DNA of 11,018 nt from positions 1-11,018 of the forward strand of contig DBWK01000069.1 in assembly GCA_002308875.1 (NCBI GenBank), given 5' to 3'. Position numbers and translations under genes: made by a program. A model generated the notes under the pieces. That model was not told the origin of the DNA and searched no databases. It saw only the letters and a list, made by a program, of their open reading frames with translations. The DNA comes from Treponema sp. UBA1240. GTDB lineage: Bacteria; Spirochaetota; Spirochaetia; Treponematales; Treponemataceae. Positions 1 to 6,573 of the stretch are shown piece after piece (positions within the stretch are counted from its first letter, which is position 1; the number at the start of each line of letters is the position of its first letter).

Positions 1-1599
1 CAGAATGTTTCAGAAAAAGCACAATGGGCAAATGATCAGGTGCAGTATGAAACAAAGATTGCATTTGAAACTCCTTCCATAGGTGTTAATTCACTTGCAG
101 AATCTATAGCAAGCGATACAAGTGCTGAAAATATTTCATACTTACTTAAAGTGTTCGCAAAGAATTATCCTCAATGCGTTGAATTCTTCTTTGGTCGGAA
201 CGGTTACTCAAGTTTTATGACAAATGATAACTGGACCGCACCGAAAGATTTTGATTATACAAATGCAGAATGGTATATTGGTGCAAGAGAAGCAAAAGAT
301 ACACTTTTTGCGGCTGTTGTAAATAATTCGCATGTTGATAATGATAAATGCATTGTTTTTTCACGCGCTGTATATGATAAACAGAACAGATTCATAGGCG
401 TTGCAGGAACAGAACTCCCGTTTTCCAAACTTTCGGAAATTGTTTCATCAGTTTCTGTTTCTCCTAATTCAAAATCTTATTTAGTCGATGATATTGCGGG
501 TTTTGTAGCACAAAACAATGCAATCTTTAAAAAAATTGACACAAAAGATTTTTTTGACGGAACAAAGAAATCTTTTGTAAAAGATGATGTTTTTTATGCC
601 GTTCAGCTGCTTAACGGTTCTCCATGGTTCCTGGTTACGACCGGTCCTATGTCTGATTTTACAGGGGACATCAGATTCTGGCTCAATATTATTATCCTCG
701 TCATAATCGCGCTTATAATCGGCAACGTTATCTACAACGGATACATTTTTGACAAGACAAACAAAAAAGAGTACGCTATCGGTGAGCAGCTTCTGGCGGA
801 AACACAGAATCTTGCTGTTTCTTCGAAGGAAACCGCTGCAACGGCTCAGGATCAGAGCGCGGCGGTAAAAGAAATTGTCGCCACAATGGAAGACAACACT
901 GCCCTGTCAGAAGACATTTCACAAAAAATCAAGGACGTTTCCGGTGTTGCAAGCAAAACAAACAGTGACGTAACCGAAGGCGTTTCATATCTGGAAGATA
1001 ACGTACACCAGCTGAACGAAATTGCGGTTGCAAACCAGACCACAATAGACGGCATTAAATCGCTTGATGAAAAAATCGAGAACATCTGGGACATTGTAAC
1101 GCTTATTAACTCCGTCGCGGATCAGGCAAAAATCATTGCTTTCAACGCCGAGCTTGAAGCCTCAAGCGCAGGTGAAGCAGGACGTAACTTCCATATCGTA
1201 GCGACGGAAATCCGTCGTCTTGCAGACGGTATTATAGACGGTACAAAAGAAATAAAGGAAAAGATTAACGAAATTCAGCAGTCATCCGACAGCCTTATTC
1301 TTGCGAGCGAAAGCGGTACCGAAAAGATTAAGGCCGGTGTTGAAAACGCAAAGAACCTTGAAGAGCGTTTCAGCAGCATCAAAAACGCTTCCGAAATTAC
1401 AGCTTCAAGTGCGGGTGATATTACAACAATCATTCAGCAGCAGGCGCTTGCAAGCGAACAGATTCTTGTTACACTCAAGCAGATTGCTTCCGGCGTTGAA
1501 AACTTTACGATGGCAACTGAACATATTTCTCTTGCTTCGCAGAACCTCAAAAAGATTGCCGAAGACTTGAGTACCCGCAAGACAGAGGAAAATACATGA
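1..1599 (+). CDS. Methyl-accepting chemoreceptor with periplasmic Cache sensor, 5' end cut by the window
   Basis: The frame is open from the first base, so the true start and first membrane helix lie upstream; the GTG at 40 is only an internal codon. Bases 1 to about 640 encode an extracytoplasmic sensor resembling the dCache fold, including a WY pair (about 274-279) and a strand pattern ending in VAGTELPF. The arginine two residues before the W in amino-acid-binding Cache domains is alanine here, so an amino-acid ligand is not supported. A single hydrophobic helix at about 673-735 crosses the membrane. No HAMP domain follows; the signalling coiled coil begins almost at once and runs to about 1570. 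Its hairpin tip (about 1132-1233) reads KIIAFNAELEASSAGEAG and then NFHIVATE, clearly related to the usual MCP tip but altered. There is no C-terminal CheR-tethering pentapeptide. Asp codons shift from GAT-rich in the sensor to GAC-rich in the signalling part. The stop overlaps the cheW start by 4 nt. Confidence 0.93.
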   Translation, partial: QNVSEKAQWANDQVQYETKIAFETPSIGVNSLAESIASDTSAENISYLLKVFAKNYPQCVEFFFGRNGYSSFMTNDNWTAPKDFDYTNAEWYIGAREAKDTLFAAVVNNSHVDNDKCIVFSRAVYDKQNRFIGVAGTELPFSKLSEIVSSVSVSPNSKSYLVDDIAGFVAQNNAIFKKIDTKDFFDGTKKSFVKDDVFYAVQLLNGSPWFLVTTGPMSDFTGDIRFWLNIIILVIIALIIGNVIYNGYIFDKTNKKEYAIGEQLLAETQNLAVSSKETAATAQDQSAAVKEIVATMEDNTALSEDISQKIKDVSGVASKTNSDVTEGVSYLEDNVHQLNEIAVANQTTIDGIKSLDEKIENIWDIVTLINSVADQAKIIAFNAELEASSAGEAGRNFHIVATEIRRLADGIIDGTKEIKEKINEIQQSSDSLILASESGTEKIKAGVENAKNLEERFSSIKNASEITASSAGDITTIIQQQALASEQILVTLKQIASGVENFTMATEHISLASQNLKKIAEDLSTRKTEENT

Positions 1600-2099
1600 A
1601 CGAAGAGATTATAGATCAGATAGAAGCCAATAACAAAGAGACAGTTGAGAACGTTGAAGAAAAGCACATGACCACATGGCTTGTGTTTTTAATCGCCAAT
1701 AAAAAATATGCCGTGCGTTCAAGCGATGTTCTTGAGATTATACGCGATGTTTCAGTTTACAAGCTTCCGTTCATGCCATCATATATTGAAGGCGTTTTAA
1801 ACCGGAGAGGCGACCCCTTTACCGTGGTTAATCCGCGTTCTTTAATAGGCGACACAGAAACTACACCACCGACAGAACCCCTGTTTATGATTTTAAAGCA
1901 GGTAGATGATCAGCTTTCGATTCATATTTCGGACATTCTGTTTTTTACTGAAATGGAAGAAGGCGACTTGAATCTCATACCAGGCGGTAATGAAGAAGGA
2001 TTTTTCCTTGGGACTCTCGCATACGGCAATGAAGAAATACCGGCATTAAATCCGATTGCCTTTGAAACTCTGATAAGGAAAGACCTTGGAAGTGCATAA
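1596..2099 (+). CDS. cheW: Chemotaxis coupling protein CheW
   Basis: This 167-residue cytoplasmic adaptor should couple the receptors to the P5 domain of CheA. After an acidic 24-residue N-terminal extension, the CheW beta-barrel fold starts at about residue 26 (TTWLVFLIANKKYAV). The family core is visible as LPFMPSYIEGVLNRRGDPFTVVNPRSLIG, given here as two parts: an LPFMPSYIEGVLNRRG segment, where the second Arg sits at the receptor- and kinase-contacting NLRG position, followed by DPFTVVNPRSLIG. It ends with the usual GTLAYGNEEIPALNP closing strand. The ATG at 1596 overlaps the upstream stop in an ATGA and has GAGGAA about 6 nt upstream, which favours it over the internal ATG at 1668. Length is close to that of ordinary CheW proteins. 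It lies between a receptor gene and a CheW-like paralogue. Confidence 0.93.
   Translation: MNEEIIDQIEANNKETVENVEEKHMTTWLVFLIANKKYAVRSSDVLEIIRDVSVYKLPFMPSYIEGVLNRRGDPFTVVNPRSLIGDTETTPPTEPLFMILKQVDDQLSIHISDILFFTEMEEGDLNLIPGGNEEGFFLGTLAYGNEEIPALNPIAFETLIRKDLGSA
2075..2088 (+). promoter_or_regulatory. Ribosome binding site choosing a TTG start
   Basis: AAGGA at 2075-2079 lies inside the end of cheW, six bases before a TTG at 2086. A GTG at 2092 is in the same frame but lies twelve bases from the site, so the TTG is the better start. No ATG start is available at this end of the reading frame. Choosing the GTG would shorten the protein by two residues only. Confidence 0.55.
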
Positions 2100-2607
2100 T
2101 CATTTTACCTGCATTGCATACGACACAGTAGATTTTCTCATTCAGAGCAAGTATGTGGTTTTCGGCATTTATCTTGATGTTGAAAACGGTCTGCGGAACA
2201 TAGTTTTCAACCGCGAAACACTACCGCATATTCGCATCGGCAATCTTCTCGAAAAAGAATTCCTGTGTAATCCGGTAGAAGAAAGCAACGTTGTTCTCGT
2301 AATGAAAATGCAGGATTTTGAGAATGATGTACAAAAAGCAGTTGTAAACTATACCGAAACGGCTTTTCCCGCGAGCGGCAATTTTGCCCTATCGGTAAAC
2401 AGTGCAATTTCAAGTCGAATTATTGATATTTCAAATCTGCGTCTGCTTCCGCAGGGTATACGGTCACGACTGACGGAATGTGGTGTGTGCGCAATCGGTT
2501 TTCAATCAGACAGCAAAAACAAAAATCTTGTACGCAAGCAAATTCTTATATCACCTGATAATTTGCTGAGAAAATTCTTTTCTGCGGGGCTTATAAAGGC
2601 AAAATAA
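2086..2607 (+). CDS. Degenerate CheW-like protein
   Basis: This gives 173 residues starting at TTG and overlapping cheW by 14 nt. It looks like a diverged CheW fold: an opening strand (HFTCIAYDTVDFLIQ), a middle LPHIRIGNLL, a strand SNVVLVMKM, then NFALSVNSAISSRIIDISN, LRLLPQGIRSRLTECGVCAIGF and a closing KQILISPDNLLRKFF. The order of strands and the final ILI-x-D-x-LL fit CheW. However, the diagnostic G-x-x-NLRG-x-x-x-PVxDL segment is absent: the equivalent stretch is GIYLDVENGLRNIVFNRETL. No transmembrane segment or signal peptide is present. Its place between cheW and cheB implies a role in the same array, perhaps as an alternative or modulating adaptor, but that is inference. It could instead be an unrelated beta-rich protein, because the match is to pattern and not to conserved residues. 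Confidence 0.75.
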   Translation: MEVHNHFTCIAYDTVDFLIQSKYVVFGIYLDVENGLRNIVFNRETLPHIRIGNLLEKEFLCNPVEESNVVLVMKMQDFENDVQKAVVNYTETAFPASGNFALSVNSAISSRIIDISNLRLLPQGIRSRLTECGVCAIGFQSDSKNKNLVRKQILISPDNLLRKFFSAGLIKAK

Positions 2608-2618
2608 GGAATATCGGA

Positions 2619-3605
2619 ATGAAGGTCATCATTGCAGACGGTTCTGCTGTAGTACGCGCGATTATAGAACAAAATCTCAAAAAATATGACAATATAGAAA
2701 TCACCGCTTCTGTTTCCAACGGCAAAAAAGTTCTGCATGCTGCTGAATCGGAACATCCTGATGTAATAATAAGCGGAACTGATTTGAGCGAAACTGGTGA
2801 AAATGAATCATTCAAAGTAATTTGCAGCGAAATGCATATACCTGTGCTTATCCTGTCCGAATCTTCATCCACCGTTCCATCTTTTTTAAAGCCATCAGAA
2901 ACAATGCAAAAGCCAGGTCTAAAAGGCTATAGCAAGGAGTTTTTCAGTGCACTCATATCTAATCTGGAAAAACTTGCAAGCGATTTACCAAAAGATTTCG
3001 AATACAGCAACAAAGAAAAAGGTCCGTTCAAAATCCTGTGTATAGGCGCATCTACAGGCGGACCTTCCGCAGTGTCCGAAGTAATCTCGGGCTTGGGTAC
3101 TAATTTTCCGCTTGCGGTTTTGTACACCCAACACATTGAAATAGGTGCTGACAAAAACATGGTTGACTGGCTCTCCGGTGTATGTACAAACTTTCATGTA
3201 AAGCTTGCTGAAAACGGCGAAGAAGCAAAAGCCGGCAACCTGTACATGGCACCGGCAGACAAGCACCTTGTAATTGATTACATAAAACCGGAAGGAAATC
3301 CGGTTCTAAAACTTTCTGATGAAGAGCCGGAACGTTTTTTGCGTCCAGCCGTAAACAAACTGTTCAGAAGCGCAGCACGAAAATACAAAAAGCACTGTCT
3401 TGCTGTACTTCTTACCGGAATGGGCTCGGACGGCGCTGACGGCTGTAAAGAAATCTGTGATAACGGTGGCTGGACAATTGTAGAAGATAAATCAACCTGT
3501 GCCGTTTTTGGAATGCCTGCCGCCGCAATAGAAGCAGGCGGTGCTAAAGAAATTCTCCCGCGCGGTGAAATTGCAAAACGTATATTGGAGCTGTTACGTA
3601 AATGA
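2619..3605 (+). CDS. cheB: Protein-glutamate methylesterase CheB with a degenerate receiver
   Basis: CheB removes methyl groups from receptor glutamates (and can deamidate glutamines), resetting receptor activity. The C-terminal catalytic domain (about residues 137-328) is intact: Ser145 in GASTGGPS, His172 in YTQHIEIG and Asp271 in LLTGMGSDGADG form the family triad, with spacing nearly that of enteric CheB. The N-terminal receiver (about 1-92) is decayed: the acidic pair is Asp7-Gly8, and the phosphoacceptor position in PDVIISGTDLS is Gly53. Only about 11 residues separate the beta-4 Ser80 from the KP at 91-92, too few for a normal alpha-4. Phosphorylation by CheA at the usual site is therefore not possible. 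The ATG at 2619 has AAGGA at 2606-2610, right after the previous stop. The end overlaps cheR by 4 nt (ATGA). Confidence 0.95.
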   Translation: MKVIIADGSAVVRAIIEQNLKKYDNIEITASVSNGKKVLHAAESEHPDVIISGTDLSETGENESFKVICSEMHIPVLILSESSSTVPSFLKPSETMQKPGLKGYSKEFFSALISNLEKLASDLPKDFEYSNKEKGPFKILCIGASTGGPSAVSEVISGLGTNFPLAVLYTQHIEIGADKNMVDWLSGVCTNFHVKLAENGEEAKAGNLYMAPADKHLVIDYIKPEGNPVLKLSDEEPERFLRPAVNKLFRSAARKYKKHCLAVLLTGMGSDGADGCKEICDNGGWTIVEDKSTCAVFGMPAAAIEAGGAKEILPRGEIAKRILELLRK

Positions 3606-4471
3606 TTCAAAATACGACTGTACAACTTACTCAGAACGAATTTGACTCTTTCATCAGCATATTAACTGAGCGTACAGGAATTATTCCGCGCGCAAGCCAT
3701 CTTGACGGCATAAGGAATTACATTCAAACCCAAGTCGCAAAAAAGAAAATCGGCATCCAGGATTACAAACTTCAGCTCATATCAAATCCGTCGGTTTTCG
3801 CGGATTTTGTAAACGGAAGTACAGTTAATGAAACATATTTTTTTCGTGAAGAAAGGCAGTTTGCCCTTCTTCATGACAAAATTCTTCCTCTATGGCGCAG
3901 TAAATCACAGGGTTCTGAAATAAGAATATGGAGTGCGGCATGTTCCTATGGCGAAGAAGCGTACTCTCTGGCAATTCTTGCAAAATCATGTGGTATAAAG
4001 CCATGTGTTATCGCAAGCGACATCAATTCCGAAGTCCTCAAGCATTGCAGACAAGGGCTTTTTTTAGGAACATCACTCAGAACCGTAGACGGAAGTTCAT
4101 TCCAGAACCTTATTGTTCCGTACAAGCGGAACGACGGCAAAATTGAGTTTGATGACGAAATTAAATCATGCATAACAACTATGCAGCTCAATCTTTCTGA
4201 AATTGATTCACCGCAGTGTGCCGCTTTTTTACCTAAAAACCAGAACATTATTTTTTTGCGTAACGTGTTCATCTATTTCAGTCAGGAATTGCGCGCTCGC
4301 ATTCTTCGTACACTCGCCGAAAAATGTCTTGCAGAAGACGGTCTGCTTTTTGTTTCCATGAGCGAAATTGCACAGACAGATTCAACTATAATTCCGCCGT
4401 CGCTCGAAAAAAACGTTGACGGCAGTGTTTTTTATTTTCACAAAAAAACAGGGGGTAAAGCAGATGGCTAA
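3602..4471 (+). CDS. cheR: Chemoreceptor methyltransferase CheR
   Basis: CheR transfers methyl groups from S-adenosylmethionine to receptor glutamates, opposing CheB. The 289-residue protein has the small all-helical N-terminal domain (about 1-75) and then the NETYFFRE motif at the domain junction. The SAM-binding motif RIWSAACSYGEEAYSLA has Tyr-Gly-Glu-Glu where most homologues have T/S-G-E-E-P. ASDINSEVL is the acidic motif that contacts the SAM ribose, and FLRNVFIYF matches the family's F-C-R-N-V-x-I-Y-F. No C-terminal TPR repeats are present. A GGAG at 3587-3590 precedes the ATG. With cheB next door this forms a complete adaptation pair. The gene ends 8 nt inside the cheA start. Confidence 0.96.
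   Translation: MIQNTTVQLTQNEFDSFISILTERTGIIPRASHLDGIRNYIQTQVAKKKIGIQDYKLQLISNPSVFADFVNGSTVNETYFFREERQFALLHDKILPLWRSKSQGSEIRIWSAACSYGEEAYSLAILAKSCGIKPCVIASDINSEVLKHCRQGLFLGTSLRTVDGSSFQNLIVPYKRNDGKIEFDDEIKSCITTMQLNLSEIDSPQCAAFLPKNQNIIFLRNVFIYFSQELRARILRTLAEKCLAEDGLLFVSMSEIAQTDSTIIPPSLEKNVDGSVFYFHKKTGGKADG
4450..4466 (+). promoter_or_regulatory. Ribosome binding site deciding the cheA start
   Basis: AGGGGG at 4450-4455 is eight bases before the ATG at 4464. The frame stays open upstream to an ATG at 4416, but that would add 16 residues lying entirely inside cheR with no good ribosome binding site. Starting at 4464 makes the protein begin directly at the HPt helix and puts the phosphorylated histidine at residue 48. 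Confidence 0.65.
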
Positions 4472-6563
4472 AATCGCAAGCGATATCACCGAAAGCTATG
4501 TTTCAGAGGTTAAAGAACTTCTTGAATCCTCAAAAAAAGACATTATCACGTTAAAATCCAGTCAGAATGACAATGAGACAATGACACGGCTGCTGCGTAA
4601 TCTACATACGATCAAGGGTAATTCGCGTATGCTCGGTTTTGCGACAATCGAAAAGCTTGCCCATGCTGTTGAGGACATATACAAGAGTGTTAAAGACGGA
4701 CAGGTAAAAAATTCCGACCGCCTTGTAAGACTTGTTTTTGCAGTATCGGATAAAATCTCGGACTGTGTATCAAGGATTGTAAAAAATGGTACTGATGAAG
4801 ATAATATCGATCTTTACCTGCAATACTGTGATAAACTTGCAGCAGGCGAACTTATAGACATTGACGCATTTATTACAGAAATCAACCGTTCAAAAATCGG
4901 CAATCTTGAAGAGGACGATGAAGAAGAACTTGCGGAAAATGTCAGTGATATACAGTCAATCCGCATAAAACTTTCGCGTGTAAATGAGATTATTACAGCC
5001 TTTGACACAATGATTACGCGAGAGTTCCATTTAAAGCACCAGCTTGATGAGCTTCAGAAATTTGAAGAAAAGATAGATAACCACGAGCTTTCTAAAATCC
5101 GCAAGCAGTTTGAAAATGACATTTATGCGCTTGAAACTTCGATTTTCAGCGTGCAGGAACAGGTTTTTGACCTGCGAATGCTCCCGATAAGCATTGTGCT
5201 CAGGCCGCTGGAAAACACAATCGCGTTTGAGGCAATGAACCTCAAAAAGAAAGTACACTGCAACATTCCCGAAGCCGACATTGCGATTGACAAGATAATT
5301 CTTGAAGAATTGGGCGATATCCTTATGCACTTGATTCGCAACGCAATTGATCACGGTATTGAAAGCCCTCAAGAGCGCAAGGCAGAAGGAAAATCCGAAG
5401 AAGGAACTATCAGCATTACCTGTGAACGCGAAGCCAAATACATAGAACTTAAAGTCAGTGATGACGGACGCGGCATTGATTACGAAAAAATCCGCACAAA
5501 AGCGGCAAAGCAGTATCCTGAACGTACCGATGAAATTGAGAATATGAACGATCGGGAACTCACGCAATTTTTGTTCCTTTCGGGATTTTCAACAAAAGAC
5601 GAAGTTACAGAGCTTTCAGGCCGTGGTGTAGGACTTGATGTTGTATGGTCCAACGTTGAAAAAATCAAGGGAAGAATCAAAGTCGAAAGTACACCCGGCA
5701 AGGGAACTTCGTTTATCCTGCACTTCCCGCTTTCACTTTCAACGCTGCAGGGACTTTTTGTCCGCTCAAACAAAGAAAAGTACCTCATTCCGTCACAGCA
5801 CATCGTTGACATCATATACCGAAAGAAAAGCGAATATATCACACTGCAAAACCAAAGCTACATCAAGCTCGAAAGCCAGCTTATTCCGTGCTTTTCGCTT
5901 TCCTCACTTTTTGACGAGCAGAAAGGTTTTGTTGCACAGGACGCGGATTCAATCCTTATTGCCGAATATATGGAACAGCGGATTGGAATCATCGTGGAAC
6001 AGGTACAGCAATATGTGTCTCTCGTTGTAAAACCGCTTCCCAAAGCGTTCCGTAACTTTTCGATTCTTCAGGGAATTGTATTCGACGAGCATTATGACAT
6101 AGTACCGATTCTTCATGTTCCCGACATACTCAAAAAATTCAAGTCGTTACGCGGATACGACATTAAAAAGTACGAAGCGGCAACTAAAAAACGCACAGTA
6201 CGTATTCTTGTTGTTGACGATTCTGACACAACACGGCAGATTGAAAAATCCATTCTCGAAAGTGCAGGCTTTGTTGTAGATACCGCCTTTGACGGACTTG
6301 ATGCCCTTGAAAAAGCAAAGGCAAAACAGTACGACCTGATTCTCTCCGACAGAGATATGCCGCGAATGACGGGACTTGTTCTCCTTGATAACCTGCGCCG
6401 TATGGAACAGTACAAAGATTCACCGGTTGTTATTGTTATGGGCGATCAGAGTACTAAGGCCGTTAAGGAATTTGAACAGCTGCGTGCCAGCGCAATCATT
6501 CAAAAAGGAGATTTCAAGCGTGGAAATCTGATTACCACAATCAAGGAACTCTTGGGAGAATAG
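4464..6563 (+). CDS. cheA: Hybrid chemotaxis histidine kinase CheA with fused C-terminal receiver, lacking P2
   Basis: This is the array kinase: it autophosphorylates under receptor/CheW control and passes phosphate to aspartates. Counted from the ATG at 4464 (699 residues), the order is: P1/HPt (1 to about 110) with His48 in LHTIKGNSRMLGF; an acidic linker (about 145-160, EEDDEEEL); dimerisation helices P3 (about 165-255); ATPase P4 (about 256-422) with N-box HLIRNAIDHGIE (His289, Asn293), G1 DDGRGI (333-338) and G2 SGRGVGLDVV; CheW-like P5 (about 424-560); and a receiver (about 578-699). The stretch between P1 and P3 is only about 55 residues and acidic, so a P2 CheY-binding domain is absent. 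The receiver has Asp585/586, phosphoacceptor Asp629 (LILSDRDMP) and Lys681, but Met659 replaces the usual Thr/Ser. The layout resembles CheA-CheY fusions such as myxobacterial FrzE. No separate cheY is in the window. Confidence 0.95.
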   Translation: MAKIASDITESYVSEVKELLESSKKDIITLKSSQNDNETMTRLLRNLHTIKGNSRMLGFATIEKLAHAVEDIYKSVKDGQVKNSDRLVRLVFAVSDKISDCVSRIVKNGTDEDNIDLYLQYCDKLAAGELIDIDAFITEINRSKIGNLEEDDEEELAENVSDIQSIRIKLSRVNEIITAFDTMITREFHLKHQLDELQKFEEKIDNHELSKIRKQFENDIYALETSIFSVQEQVFDLRMLPISIVLRPLENTIAFEAMNLKKKVHCNIPEADIAIDKIILEELGDILMHLIRNAIDHGIESPQERKAEGKSEEGTISITCEREAKYIELKVSDDGRGIDYEKIRTKAAKQYPERTDEIENMNDRELTQFLFLSGFSTKDEVTELSGRGVGLDVVWSNVEKIKGRIKVESTPGKGTSFILHFPLSLSTLQGLFVRSNKEKYLIPSQHIVDIIYRKKSEYITLQNQSYIKLESQLIPCFSLSSLFDEQKGFVAQDADSILIAEYMEQRIGIIVEQVQQYVSLVVKPLPKAFRNFSILQGIVFDEHYDIVPILHVPDILKKFKSLRGYDIKKYEAATKKRTVRILVVDDSDTTRQIEKSILESAGFVVDTAFDGLDALEKAKAKQYDLILSDRDMPRMTGLVLLDNLRRMEQYKDSPVVIVMGDQSTKAVKEFEQLRASAIIQKGDFKRGNLITTIKELLGE

Positions 6564-6573
6564 GAGCAGACGA

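Noticed and set aside
40..42. GTG at 40 as the start of the first receptor
   Set aside because: The frame is open to base 1 and the residues before the GTG continue a helical sensor segment. A receptor starting here would also lack its first membrane helix, leaving the Cache domain with no way out of the cytoplasm.
5031..5567. 178-codon open frame on the minus strand inside cheA
   Set aside because: It is antisense to the conserved CheA dimerisation and ATPase domains. Its composition is a mirror of the plus-strand codons and no motif is visible.
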